53,026 bases of DNA from Euryhalocaulis caribicus (GTDB lineage Bacteria; Pseudomonadota; Alphaproteobacteria; Caulobacterales; Maricaulaceae): positions 1-53,026 of the forward strand of contig NZ_ASJA01000019.1 of NCBI RefSeq assembly GCF_000412185.1, in the 5' to 3' direction. Under the pieces are notes generated by a model. It was not told where the DNA came from. It saw nothing but the letters and a program-made list of their open reading frames with translations, and did not search any database. Positions 22,073-31,347 of this stretch are shown one piece after another (position 1 is the first letter of the stretch; the number at the start of each line of letters is the position of its first letter). Both the position numbers and the translations under genes were made by a program.

Positions 22073-22371
22073 CCGCAGCGCACGCTTTTCACGCGATCAT
22101 CGCCATCCAGATAGATGTTCAGGCGATCCGGACGATGGTCCTGCGTGATCATGTCGTCCGGGCCGATGATGCGGTAAGGCGTCGGCAGGCTCGGCTCATG
22201 GATCTCGCCTTCCGGCTGGCCCACCATGCTCTGGAACATGGCCGCGCCGCAGGAACCCCGATCAGACGGCGGAGGCGGCGTCTTTCCGGTATTCATATCA
22301 CCGTCCATGGCCGTGCAGCCATACAACACCGCGATCATGGCCGCGCCCGCAATTATCCCGCCTTTGTCCAT
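22069..22371 (-). CDS. I78-family peptidase inhibitor-like lipoprotein
   Basis: A 100-residue protein. From ATG 22371 (GGACGGACG upstream) it begins with a lipoprotein-like signal, MDKGGIIAGAAMIAVLYGC, with the lipid-modified Cys at about residue 19. The rest matches the I78 inhibitor pattern: CGAAMFQSMVGQ, a PYRIIGP segment, TQDHRPDRLNIYLD and the ending VKSVRCG. I78 proteins, first described as a fungal elastase inhibitor, inhibit serine proteases; the bacterial members are mostly uncharacterised. The first 19 bases overlap the end of holC, so it is translated as the last gene of pepA-holC. The frame continues upstream to 22434 inside holC, which I discount. Confidence 0.82.
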   Translation of the reverse strand: MDKGGIIAGAAMIAVLYGCTAMDGDMNTGKTPPPPSDRGSCGAAMFQSMVGQPEGEIHEPSLPTPYRIIGPDDMITQDHRPDRLNIYLDGDDRVKSVRCG

Positions 22372-22802
22372 CGTCCGTCCTCCGATTGCCGCCAGTAGCT
22401 GACGGCCGCATCTTTTGACCGGGCCTCTTTCCATCGCTCGCGCGCGGCGGCGACCGAGTCCTGATCGTTTCCGTCGAACACAAGCGCCACGCGCTCGAAT
22501 TGTTCCACATCGAACGCGGCGGAGGGGTCTGTGAGGAAAAGAATCTGGGCCGAATTGGCGTTGTCGGCGTCCAGCGTCAGCAGGATCGGCTGACGCTCGG
22601 CATCCTCGGAATCAAACCGGCCATGCGGCAGGAACGATTCATCACGATAGGTCCAGAGCAGGCCGTCGAGGGAATCCAGCCGCTCCTGAGAGCCGACGCG
22701 CACCAGGGCGCGCCAGCCCTTCTGGAGTGTCTTCTCAAGCAGCGAGGGGAGCGTCTCGTTCAGCGAGGCGCGCTCAAGATGGTAGAACCAGACCTCCCCC
22801 AT
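22353..22802 (-). CDS. holC: DNA polymerase III subunit chi
   Basis: Clamp-loader accessory subunit that links the polymerase III holoenzyme to single-stranded-DNA-binding protein. The 149-residue protein has the family features VWFYHLERASLNETLPSLLEKTLQKGWRALV near the N terminus, then LDGLLWTYRDESFLPHGR and ILFLTDPSA. It sits 9 bases downstream of pepA, a classic pepA-holC arrangement, and overlaps the I78-like gene. Confidence 0.94.
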   Translation of the reverse strand: MGEVWFYHLERASLNETLPSLLEKTLQKGWRALVRVGSQERLDSLDGLLWTYRDESFLPHGRFDSEDAERQPILLTLDADNANSAQILFLTDPSAAFDVEQFERVALVFDGNDQDSVAAARERWKEARSKDAAVSYWRQSEDGRWTKAG

Positions 22803-22811
22803 CGCCTCAGC

Positions 22812-24290
22812 CTATTTCTCCCGGGACGCGGCGAAGCGGTCCAGGATGCGCACGCCCCAGCCGGTGCCCCAGACGGGCTCCCGCGGGTCGTCGCGCTTGT
22901 CCTTCATCGCCACGCCCGCGATGTCGATATGCGCCCAGTCGCGGTCCTTGTCGATGAAACGGCCAAGGAACTGCGCCGCGGTGATCGAACCGGCCGCCCG
23001 GCCGCCGATATTCTTCATGTCGGCATAGTCAGAATCCAGCAGACGGTCATAGCCATCGGCCAGCGGCAGACGCCAGACCTGCTCCGATCCGTTCTTGCCG
23101 GCTTCTTCCAGACCGCTCCACAGCGTGTCGGAATTGGTGAAGACGCCCGCATATTCCTGCCCCAGCGAAATCACCATCGCGCCGGTCAGCGTCGCCATGT
23201 CGATCACGCAGGCCGGATCGAAATGCGTCTGGCCGTACCAGAGCGCGTCGCTGAGCACGAGACGGCCTTCGGCGTCGGTATTCTGAACCTCGATCGTCTG
23301 ACCGCTGGCCGATTTCACGATGTCGCTCGGGCGCGTGGCGTCGCCGTCGGGCATGTTCTCGACCAGTCCGACAATGCCTATCACGTTGACCTTGGCCTTG
23401 CGCCCCGCGATGGCGCGCATCGCGCCTGTGACGCCCGCGGCGCCGCCCATGTCAGCCTTCATGTCCCACATGCGGTCGCCGGGCTTCAGCGAGATGCCGC
23501 CCGCGTCGAAACAGACGCCCTTGCCGACCAGAAGGATCGGCTTCTCGTCATTGTCGCCGCCCATCCATTTCATAATGGCCAGCTTGGATTCCTTGCGGCT
23601 GCCCTGTCCCACGCACAGCAGGGCGTTCATGCCCAGCTCCGCCATCTTCTTCTCGTCCAGGACTTCAACTTCGACGCCCTGCGCCTCAAGCGCCTGACAA
23701 CGCTCGGCAAAGGCGGCGGGGAACAGCACGTTCGGCGGTTCGCCAACCAGATCGCGGGCCAGCGACACGCCTTCGGCGATATGCTGGTAGCGGCTCCAGG
23801 CGTCCTCGCCCGCCGCCGCGTCATCGACAGCAATCTGGAAGGATTCCAGGGACGGTTTTTTGTCGGCGTCCAGATTGGTGCGGTAATGATCGAACCGGTA
23901 GGCGGCCATGTGCGCGGCCACCCCGGCGGCCGCCGCATCGTCTGCGCTGACCTTCACGCCGTCCAGACGCAGCGTCAGGGATTTCTCGCCGGAGGCCAGA
24001 ACGCGTTTCACCGCGCTGGCGGCGATCCGCTCCAGCGCGTCACGGTCCAGCTTGTCCGCCTTGCCGGCGCCGACCACCAGGACCCGGTCCGCTTCAACCC
24101 CGCCCGGGGCCAGGATTTCGGCGATCTGGCCGACCTTGCCGCGGAAACGCGAAGCGCCGGTCGCGCGCATCGCCGCGCCGCCGGTCGAATCATTCACGGC
24201 GCTTGCAGCAGAGCTCAGGCCGTCGTCTTCAAATGAAAGAACCGCCAGCGAACCTTTGGCGTCAGAGGGATCAACGAAACTTATTTTCAT
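22812..24290 (-). CDS. pepA: Leucyl aminopeptidase (M17)
   Basis: Di-metal cytosolic aminopeptidase removing N-terminal residues from peptides; some homologues also act in site-specific recombination and transcription. The 492-residue protein carries metal-binding segments GKGVCFDAGGISLKPGDRMWDMKADMGG and the signature NTDAEGRLVLSDAL in the C-terminal catalytic domain. It leads the pepA-holC-I78 operon and diverges from lptF. Confidence 0.96.
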   Translation of the reverse strand: MKISFVDPSDAKGSLAVLSFEDDGLSSAASAVNDSTGGAAMRATGASRFRGKVGQIAEILAPGGVEADRVLVVGAGKADKLDRDALERIAASAVKRVLASGEKSLTLRLDGVKVSADDAAAAGVAAHMAAYRFDHYRTNLDADKKPSLESFQIAVDDAAAGEDAWSRYQHIAEGVSLARDLVGEPPNVLFPAAFAERCQALEAQGVEVEVLDEKKMAELGMNALLCVGQGSRKESKLAIMKWMGGDNDEKPILLVGKGVCFDAGGISLKPGDRMWDMKADMGGAAGVTGAMRAIAGRKAKVNVIGIVGLVENMPDGDATRPSDIVKSASGQTIEVQNTDAEGRLVLSDALWYGQTHFDPACVIDMATLTGAMVISLGQEYAGVFTNSDTLWSGLEEAGKNGSEQVWRLPLADGYDRLLDSDYADMKNIGGRAAGSITAAQFLGRFIDKDRDWAHIDIAGVAMKDKRDDPREPVWGTGWGVRILDRFAASREK

Positions 24291-24429
24291 GGCGTCCTCA
24301 CAATATCGCTTTATTTCGGCGCAGTATGAATTTTCAGCGCCGCATCATTCATATGGGCGTTATGCGCTGTGGTATCCGATCCGGGGCTAGGTTAGAACCC
24401 CGCCAACCCGCCTCTGTCAGCCCCGCCCG

Positions 24430-25551
24430 ATGAAGCACCTGCAAGCCTATTTCTTCCGCCAGATCCTTTGGCCTTTCATCGTGGCGCTCGCCGCGCTGAC
24501 CGGCCTTGCGATTCTGACCCAGAGTCTGGCGAGCATATCCCTGCTCGTGGAGGAGCAGCGGGGCCTTTATATCTTCGTCTATGTGACGGTTCTGGCGATG
24601 CCACAGCTGCTTTCGCTGGTCATTCCCATCGCCCTGTTCATCTCGGTCACATACGCCCTGCACAGGCTGCACACGGAGAGCGAGCTGGTGGTCGCCTCCG
24701 CTTCCGGCATGTCGCGCTGGGGCGTGGTTACGCCGGCGCTCAGACTGGCCCTGCTGGCCGCGGCGGCGCATCTGGCGATCATGCTGTGGGCGCAGCCCTT
24801 CTCCTACCGAGAAATGCGGCGCACTCTGTACGACGCGCAGGCCGATCTCGCCGCCACGCTGGTCAAGCCGGGCGAATTCGTGAAGCCCAGCGACGACCTC
24901 ACCCTTTATCTTCAGGACGTGCAGCCGGGAGGTCAGCTGACCGGCCTGATGATCGAGGACGCGCGCGACCCGTCCAAGCCGGTGGTCTACATGGCCAAGA
25001 CCGGGCGGCTGGTGCAGAGCGCGGTGTCGCCGCAGATCATCCTGCAACAGGGCAGCATCCAGCAGATCGAGGATGACGGCCGCCTCTCCTATCTCGATTT
25101 CGACACCTACCCGTTCGACCTCACCCGCTTTGTCGAGCCGCAGGGGGAGCTGGTCTACAAACTTTCCGACCGATACCTGCACGAGCTTCTGTTCCCGGAC
25201 CCCACCGATCACTGGGAAGCGGCGAACCGTGACGAGATGCTGGCTGAAGGCCATTCGAGGATCGCCACGCCCATCCACGACATTGCCGTGGTCCTGATCG
25301 CCATTCTGGCCCTGATAGGCGGTGATTTCAGCCGGGTCGGCTATGCCCGGCGAATATGGATCGCCACGGGCGCTGCGCTGGCGGTCCGGTTACTGGGCTT
25401 TGCGGCGCAGTCAGCCGCCAATGACGACCCGCTGCTGAATATCCTGCAATACGCCGTGCCGCTGGCCGGCGGCGGCGTCGCCATCGTCATGCTGCTCAAC
25501 CCCAAAAGACGGGCGCCGCACCGCAACCTGTTCAAGAGGGCGACCGCGTGA
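24430..25551 (+). CDS. lptF: LPS export permease LptF
   Basis: Inner-membrane permease of the LptB2FG transporter that extracts lipopolysaccharide and feeds it to LptC and LptA. The 373-residue protein has YjgP/YjgQ organisation: two N-terminal membrane segments (FLRQILWPF-type start and VLAMPQLLSLVIPIALFISV), a periplasmic beta-jellyroll domain in the middle, then further C-terminal segments (IHDIAVVLIAILALIGG). It overlaps lptG by 4 bases. lptF is assigned over lptG by gene order and by the start MKHLQAYFFRQIL. Confidence 0.92.
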   Translation: MKHLQAYFFRQILWPFIVALAALTGLAILTQSLASISLLVEEQRGLYIFVYVTVLAMPQLLSLVIPIALFISVTYALHRLHTESELVVASASGMSRWGVVTPALRLALLAAAAHLAIMLWAQPFSYREMRRTLYDAQADLAATLVKPGEFVKPSDDLTLYLQDVQPGGQLTGLMIEDARDPSKPVVYMAKTGRLVQSAVSPQIILQQGSIQQIEDDGRLSYLDFDTYPFDLTRFVEPQGELVYKLSDRYLHELLFPDPTDHWEAANRDEMLAEGHSRIATPIHDIAVVLIAILALIGGDFSRVGYARRIWIATGAALAVRLLGFAAQSAANDDPLLNILQYAVPLAGGGVAIVMLLNPKRRAPHRNLFKRATA

Positions 25552-26660
25552 TCCTGCTCTTCTCCAAGCTGGGGCGTTACCTCTACTCGCAGACGCTGCA
25601 GGGGCTCAGCCTCGTGCTGGGCATCGTCCTGACGCTGATTCTGCTGGTCGATTTTGTGGAGCAGACCCGCACCGTCGGAGCGCGGGCGGAGAACGCCAAC
25701 CCGTTCGCGCTGGGTCAGCTGACCCTGCTCAAGACCCCGATGCTGGTCGAGACCACCCTGCCCTTCATCATCCTGTTCGGCACCATGTACGCCCTGTTCC
25801 GGCTGAACCGGCGGTCGGAGCTGATCGTGATGCGCGCCGCGGGCCTGTCCGCCTGGCGCTTCCTGACGCCGCCGCTGGCGCTCGCCATCATTATCGGCCT
25901 GCTCGCCCCGGTCGCGCTGAACCCGATCGCGGCCGAGATGAACGCAGAGTTCGAGCAGCGCCGCGCCGAAATGGTGCGCGGCGAAACCCAGACCCAGGTG
26001 GTCAGCCAGGGGCGGCTCTGGCTGCTGGGCGGCTCGCCGGGGCAGAAAACCATTATCCGCGCGACCGCGGTCGATCAGGGCAATGACGAACTGATCAACG
26101 CCACTTTCTTCTTTTACGAGCCCGATATCGACGGCCAGATGAGCTTTGTCGAACGCATCGACGCGGAGCGCGCCGCCCTGCGCGCCGGGTTCTGGCAACT
26201 GGAAAACGCGGTCGAATCATCGCCGGGCGCGCAGCCGCGCGCTCTGGAGGCGGTGTCTTTTCCCTCAAATATTGATTCTGAAACCGTCTTCGATCGGGAG
26301 GAACAGGCCAAGTCCCTGTCCTTCTGGCGCCTGCGGGACGCCATGCGCACGGCCGAATCCTCCGGCGCGTCTAGCCGCAATTACGAAATCCGCTTTTTCA
26401 GCCTTGCGGCGATGCCCCTGATGCTGGCCGCCATGGCGATGATCGGGGCGGCGGTTTCCCTGCGCCTGGCCCGTCTTGGCGGGGCGCTTCCCCTTGCCGT
26501 GCTGGGCGGGGCGGGCGGTTTCCTGCTGTTTTTCACCGACGATCTTCTGGCCGCTATCGCCGAAAGCGGCAGCCTGCCTCCCGCCCTTGCGGCCTCCGCG
26601 GCGCCGCTGGCGGCGCTGTTCCTGGCCACCGCCTTTATCGCTCAGATGGAAGACGGATAA
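25548..26660 (+). CDS. lptG: LPS export permease LptG
   Basis: Partner permease of LptF in the LPS exporter. At 370 residues it has an N-terminal LGRYLYSQTLQGLSLVLGIVLTLILLVDFVE membrane segment, LPFIILFGTMYALFRLNRRSELIVMRAAG (family signature), a periplasmic domain, and C-terminal membrane segments. The frame overlaps lptF in ATGA/GTGA fashion; lptD follows after 91 bases. Confidence 0.93.
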   Translation: MILLFSKLGRYLYSQTLQGLSLVLGIVLTLILLVDFVEQTRTVGARAENANPFALGQLTLLKTPMLVETTLPFIILFGTMYALFRLNRRSELIVMRAAGLSAWRFLTPPLALAIIIGLLAPVALNPIAAEMNAEFEQRRAEMVRGETQTQVVSQGRLWLLGGSPGQKTIIRATAVDQGNDELINATFFFYEPDIDGQMSFVERIDAERAALRAGFWQLENAVESSPGAQPRALEAVSFPSNIDSETVFDREEQAKSLSFWRLRDAMRTAESSGASSRNYEIRFFSLAAMPLMLAAMAMIGAAVSLRLARLGGALPLAVLGGAGGFLLFFTDDLLAAIAESGSLPPALAASAAPLAALFLATAFIAQMEDG

Positions 26661-26751
26661 GTGTCTGGCCCGTGGACGCGCGCGCCGAGGTCGGCTAACG
26701 ATCAGGTCTGGCTTAAATACCGTGCGTCGCGGGGAGGATGATCGCCAAATC

Positions 26752-28980
26752 ATGCGGCTGAAATCTACGCTGAAATACGCCGTCGCCGCGACCGCGCTCG
26801 CGATTGGCGCTTTCCAGGCCGCGCCGGCCCTCGCACAAGCTGACAGTTCGTTCTTCGCGGAAGGCGGCGTCTATCTGGAAGCCGACTCCGTCACCTATGA
26901 GCGGGAGAACGGCCGCTACATCGCGGAGGGCAATGTCGAGGCGCGCTACGAGGAACGCGTGGTCCGCGCCGGACGCGTCGAATACCTGCCCGCGACCGGA
27001 CAGGTATTCGCCAGCGGCGGCGTCACGATTATCGAGGCGAACGGAACCGTCGAATACGCCCAGGATGTCGAGCTGACGGACGATCTCAGCACCGGCCTGG
27101 CTGAAAGCTTCTCCATCCGCCTGCCCAATGACGGCAAGGCCATGGCGTCCTACGCCTCGCGCGAGGGCGAGAAGAACCAGCTGACCAACGCGGTCTATAC
27201 CGCCTGCCCGATCCCCGAGGACATCTCCGCCAAGCCGACCTGGCGCCTGCGCGCCCGCAAGGTCGTGCAGGATAACGAAGAGGAGATGATCTATTACCGC
27301 GACGCGGTGTTCGAGGTGAAAGGCGTCCCGGTCTTCTACACGCCCTTCTTCGCCCACCCCGACCCGGCGGTGGAGCGCAAATCCGGCCTGCTGATGCCGA
27401 CCTTCGGCCTGTCGTCCAAGACCGGCGCCTGGTACCAGCAGCCGGTCTACTGGGCCGTCACGCCCAGCCAGGACCTCACCGTCACGCCGCGCGTGATGAC
27501 CAACGTGAATCCGCTGATCGGTTTTGAGTACACCAAGCGATTCTTCTCCGGCATCGTGGAAATGGAAGGCAGCGGCACCTACGAGCAGCTTTTCGATTCC
27601 CAGGGCGACAAGTTCGGCGACGAAAAACTGCGCGGCCATATTTTCGGCAGCGGCCTGTTCAGCATCAATGAGGACTGGTCCTGGGGCTTTGGCGTCGAGC
27701 GCGTTTCCGATGACCTCTATCTCGACCGGTACGACCTCAATGAAAGCGACACGCGCCGCGGCATCTACGCCGCAGAGCGCAAGCGCCTGATCAGCCAGCT
27801 CTTCGTGGCCGGCCAGGACGAAAATTCCTACAACACCGCCGCCGTCGTGGATTTCCAGGGCCTGCGCGCGAACGAGGATGACGACACGCTTCCGCAGGTT
27901 CTGCCGATTGTGGAATCCCGCCATTTCTTCGATCTGGATTCTTTCGGCCGGGTCGAGACCGTTTTTGACGGCGTCGCCCTCACCCGCTCGGACGGGGTGG
28001 ATTACCGCCGGGCGACCGGAGAGCTGGACTGGAAGGCGCGCTGGGTCAGCAGCGGCGGCTTCGTGGCCGAACCGTTCGCATTCGGGCGTGTCGATTTTTA
28101 CGATATCTCCGATGCGATCGACCCGATCACGCGCGACGAAACCGATGACGATTTCAGCCGCTTGCTCGGCCTTGCCGGGGTCGACCTGACCTATCCGTTC
28201 TACCGCCCCGGCGAGTCGGTGGACTGGATGATCGAGCCGCGGGTGCAGCTGATCGCCGCGGCCGGCGACAATGACGATTTCCTCAGCCTGGCGAGCGGCA
28301 TAACCGCCGGCACCGCAAATCTGGTCAATCAGGACAGCCTGACGCTGGATCTGGGCGAGTCGAACCTGTTCCAGCTGAACAAGTTCACCGGCTTCGACCG
28401 CTGGGAAGAAGGTCTGCGGGCCAATTACGGCGCCCGGGTCAGCGCGCTGTGGGGCCGCGACGCCAAGGCGACCCTCTTCCTGGGCCAGAGCCTGCGCGAC
28501 AACACCGATTTCCTGCCCGAGGAATCGGGGCTGGCCAGCAAGCGTTCCGATTATGTGGTGGAAGCCAGCTATGAGCCGGATCGCCGCTGGAAGCTCGGCA
28601 CCCAGGTTCGTCTGGACGAAGATGATTTCGAAACCCAGCGTCTGGCGGTCAACGCCCAGTATCGCGGCGAATTTATCCGCGCCTCCGCTGAATACATCAA
28701 CTTCTCCAATGACTTCTCCCGCCGCGGCCCGCAGGAAGAAATGGACGCCTCGCTGGAATGGTGGGTGCGGGAGAACTGGTCCATCGGCTATGGCGCGAAG
28801 ATCGACATGGATGAGGGCGAATTCCGCCGGCAATATCTCTCCCTGGGATACGAGGATTGCTGCACGGCCGTCCGGCTGGTCTATCAGGACAACAATGTCT
28901 CCGACCGCGCGCTGGGCCCCTCTGAATCGATTGTCCTGCGGTTTTCGCTTAAGAGCCTTGGCGCGTTCGGCACAAGATAA
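26752..28980 (+). CDS. lptD: LPS-assembly protein LptD
   Basis: Outer-membrane beta-barrel that, with LptE, inserts LPS into the outer leaflet. The chosen ATG at 26752 follows GGGGAGGATG at moderate distance and starts a signal peptide (RLKSTLKYAVAATALAIGAFQAAPALA). The 742-residue protein has an N-terminal OstA/LptA-like domain (about residues 38-150) and a C-terminal barrel. It contains only three cysteines: C152 (VYTAC), and the C703-C704 pair near the C terminus (EDCCTAVRL). The N-terminal cysteine of the E. coli four-cysteine scheme is missing. The frame extends to 26476 inside lptG, but that part is not homologous. Confidence 0.95.
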   Translation: MRLKSTLKYAVAATALAIGAFQAAPALAQADSSFFAEGGVYLEADSVTYERENGRYIAEGNVEARYEERVVRAGRVEYLPATGQVFASGGVTIIEANGTVEYAQDVELTDDLSTGLAESFSIRLPNDGKAMASYASREGEKNQLTNAVYTACPIPEDISAKPTWRLRARKVVQDNEEEMIYYRDAVFEVKGVPVFYTPFFAHPDPAVERKSGLLMPTFGLSSKTGAWYQQPVYWAVTPSQDLTVTPRVMTNVNPLIGFEYTKRFFSGIVEMEGSGTYEQLFDSQGDKFGDEKLRGHIFGSGLFSINEDWSWGFGVERVSDDLYLDRYDLNESDTRRGIYAAERKRLISQLFVAGQDENSYNTAAVVDFQGLRANEDDDTLPQVLPIVESRHFFDLDSFGRVETVFDGVALTRSDGVDYRRATGELDWKARWVSSGGFVAEPFAFGRVDFYDISDAIDPITRDETDDDFSRLLGLAGVDLTYPFYRPGESVDWMIEPRVQLIAAAGDNDDFLSLASGITAGTANLVNQDSLTLDLGESNLFQLNKFTGFDRWEEGLRANYGARVSALWGRDAKATLFLGQSLRDNTDFLPEESGLASKRSDYVVEASYEPDRRWKLGTQVRLDEDDFETQRLAVNAQYRGEFIRASAEYINFSNDFSRRGPQEEMDASLEWWVRENWSIGYGAKIDMDEGEFRRQYLSLGYEDCCTAVRLVYQDNNVSDRALGPSESIVLRFSLKSLGAFGTR

Positions 28981-29086
28981 AGCCGCCCCGCAGGGCGCCC
29001 GCAAACATTGCGTGAAGCTATGCTTTGGCTATGTTTTCGCGCCGATCACGGTATTTGAATTTCTCTGAACGAAGCGTGTTCCGACC

Positions 29087-30331
29087 ATGAAGCCTATCTG
29101 CCTGATTATTGCTTTGGTTCTGTCGCTCGGCGGCGTCGCCGGCGCACACGCTCAAACCGGCGAGGCCGTTGCCGCGGTCGTCAATGACGAGCCGATCTCC
29201 ACTTTCGACGTGCGCCAGCGCATGTTGCTGATGATCGCCACGACCGGCGCCCAGCCGGACGAGGAAACCCTCACCCGGATGGAGGATCAGGCCCTCCGCT
29301 CTCTGGTCGATGAGAAACTCCAGCTTCAGGAGGCCCGCCGTTACGAGGTGGAGGTCACCGAAGAGGAAGTGGACGGCGCTCTTGGCCGTCTCGCACAGCA
29401 GAACAATGTCACGGTTGACGACATCCTGGCCGATCTGCGCGCCTCGGGAATCTACCCAAATACGCTGCGCGACCAGATCAAGTCGGAACTGGCGTGGCAG
29501 TATCTGGTGGACGGGCGTTATGGCGGCCGGGTTCGCGTTTCCGACGACCAGATCGCGGAAACCCGCGAACGCATCATCAATTCACTGTCCAAGCCGCGCT
29601 ACCTGATCGCCGAAATTTTCCTGCCGATCCAGAATGTCGGGGAAGAACAGGAAGTCCGCCAGCTGGCCAATTCACTGATCCAGCAAATGGTCGATGGCGC
29701 GGAATTTCCGGTTCTGGCGCGTGAATATTCTGCCTCGGCCACGGCTGAGTCTGGCGGCGATGCGGGCTGGGTTCTCTCCGGCGAATTGCGCCCGGAAGTG
29801 GAATCGGTGCTGCGCGAGATGCCGGCCGGACGGGTCAGCCCGCCGATCCGTGTGCCGGGCGGCGTCTATCTGATCGCCCTGCGCGCCAAGAATGAAGGCG
29901 GCGTGGTCAATCAGCTGCGCCTGCAGTCGATCACCCTGCCGGTGCCGGAAGACGCCACGGCGGAGGAACGTCAGCAAGCTCGCCAGGCGCTGGCGGAAGT
30001 CGCCGCCGGCATTGACAGCTGCGACGCCGTGGAAGACGCCGCCGGACAACTGGACGGCGCATTCCCGACCAATCTGGGCTCGCTGTCCGACAACGCCCTG
30101 CAGCCGGAAATCAAACAGGCGGTCAGCGGCCTGCAGCCAGTCTCCGCGACCGCCCCGCTGGACACCGCCCTGGGCCTCCAGAGCTTTGTCCTGTGCGACC
30201 GTCAGCAATCGGCTGACGGCGTGCCCAGCGACGAGGAAATCGCCAGCCAGCTTCGCGGTCAGCGCCAGTCGCTTCTGGCGCGCGGCTATCTGCGCGATGT
30301 TCGCCGCGAATCCACTGTCGACGTCCGGTGA
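29087..30331 (+). CDS. surA: SurA-like periplasmic chaperone and peptidyl-prolyl isomerase
   Basis: Periplasmic chaperone that escorts outer-membrane proteins to the BAM complex. The 414-residue protein has a signal peptide (MKPICLIIALVLSLGGVAGAHAQ), an N-terminal SurA-type helical domain (AAVVNDEPISTFDVRQRM), and a parvulin-type isomerase domain near residues 165-270 (YLIAEIFLPI, AREYSASATAESGGDAGWV, GGVYLIAL). It lies in the classical lptD-surA-pdxA-rsmA order and overlaps pdxA in GTGA. Confidence 0.9.
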   Translation: MKPICLIIALVLSLGGVAGAHAQTGEAVAAVVNDEPISTFDVRQRMLLMIATTGAQPDEETLTRMEDQALRSLVDEKLQLQEARRYEVEVTEEEVDGALGRLAQQNNVTVDDILADLRASGIYPNTLRDQIKSELAWQYLVDGRYGGRVRVSDDQIAETRERIINSLSKPRYLIAEIFLPIQNVGEEQEVRQLANSLIQQMVDGAEFPVLAREYSASATAESGGDAGWVLSGELRPEVESVLREMPAGRVSPPIRVPGGVYLIALRAKNEGGVVNQLRLQSITLPVPEDATAEERQQARQALAEVAAGIDSCDAVEDAAGQLDGAFPTNLGSLSDNALQPEIKQAVSGLQPVSATAPLDTALGLQSFVLCDRQQSADGVPSDEEIASQLRGQRQSLLARGYLRDVRRESTVDVR

Positions 30332-31347
30332 CCGCCTCTGGCGACCTGATTGCCCTGACCATGGGCGACCCGGCCGGTATCGGCCCCGAAATCACATTGT
30401 CCGCCTGGCGCGCCTTGCGCGAAACCGGCCCCGCCTTTGTCCTGATCGGCGACCCCGAAACGGCGCGCGCGGCGGCAAGGTCCGCCGGCATGGACGCGCC
30501 GCGCCTGATTGAAACCGTTAGCGAGGCGGCTGATGTCTTTTCGGACGCCCTCCCCGTTCTGGCCTGTCCGGCCGCGCGGCCTGTGACGCCCGGCAAACCG
30601 GACCCCGATAATGCGCCGGCCGTTCTGGACTCCATCCGCCGCGCCGTGCGCCTGACGCTGGATGGGGAAACCGTGGCGGTCGCCACAAACCCCATCGCCA
30701 AGTCCGTTCTTTACGCCCACGGTTTCGCGTTTCCCGGCCACACGGAATATCTCGCCCACCTGACCGAAGGCGCCGCCTGGGATGGTCCACGCGGCCCGGT
30801 GATGATGCTGTCCGGCGGCGGCCTGCGCACCGCGCTGGTAACCATCCATGTCGGACTGGCCGAAGCCGCGCGCACCATCACCCAAAGCCGTATCAAGGCC
30901 GTGGCCCGCGTGGTCCATGACGCCTTGAAGCGGGATTTCGGCATTGCGGCCCCGCGCATCGCCCTGGCCGGCCTCAACCCCCATGCCGGCGAAGGCGGGC
31001 GGATCGGCGTCGAGGAAAAATCCATCATCAACCCCGCCGCCGCCGCCCTGCGAAGCGAGGGGATCGACATTTCCGACGCCCGTCCCGCGGACACGATGTT
31101 CCATGAGGAGGCCCGCGCGAGCTATGACGCGGCCATCTGCATGTATCACGATCAGGGCCTGATCCCGGTGAAAACGCTGGATTTCCACGGCGGGGTGAAC
31201 CTGACCCTCGGCCTGCCCATCGCCCGCACCTCCCCCGACCACGGCACGGCCTTCGATATTGCCGGACAGGGAAAGGCGCGCGCGGACAGCCTGATAGCGG
31301 CGCTCAGACTGGCGGGCGAGACGGGCGCGCGGCGGCGCGCGGCATGA
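30328..31347 (+). CDS. pdxA: 4-hydroxythreonine-4-phosphate dehydrogenase
   Basis: NAD(P)-dependent oxidation step of the DXP-dependent pyridoxal phosphate pathway. The 339-residue protein begins with GTG at 30328 within GTGA. It shows MGDPAGIGPEI at the N terminus, the metal-binding GHTEYLA and YHDQGLIPVKT segments, and LNPHAGEGG. It is flanked by surA and rsmA with 4-base overlaps. Confidence 0.96.
   Translation: MTASGDLIALTMGDPAGIGPEITLSAWRALRETGPAFVLIGDPETARAAARSAGMDAPRLIETVSEAADVFSDALPVLACPAARPVTPGKPDPDNAPAVLDSIRRAVRLTLDGETVAVATNPIAKSVLYAHGFAFPGHTEYLAHLTEGAAWDGPRGPVMMLSGGGLRTALVTIHVGLAEAARTITQSRIKAVARVVHDALKRDFGIAAPRIALAGLNPHAGEGGRIGVEEKSIINPAAAALRSEGIDISDARPADTMFHEEARASYDAAICMYHDQGLIPVKTLDFHGGVNLTLGLPIARTSPDHGTAFDIAGQGKARADSLIAALRLAGETGARRRAA

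Noticed and set aside
28984-28997. CGCCC-CGCA-GGGCG hairpin just after the lptD stop
   Set aside because: Short stem, no T-run, and the next gene is in the same direction; not enough to call a terminator.
26713-29004. A 763-codon open frame on the strand opposite lptD, with similar long opposite frames over pepA and ppk
   Set aside because: It mirrors the codon structure of the real genes in GC-rich DNA. No motif or signal was recognisable, and the plus-strand genes are certain.
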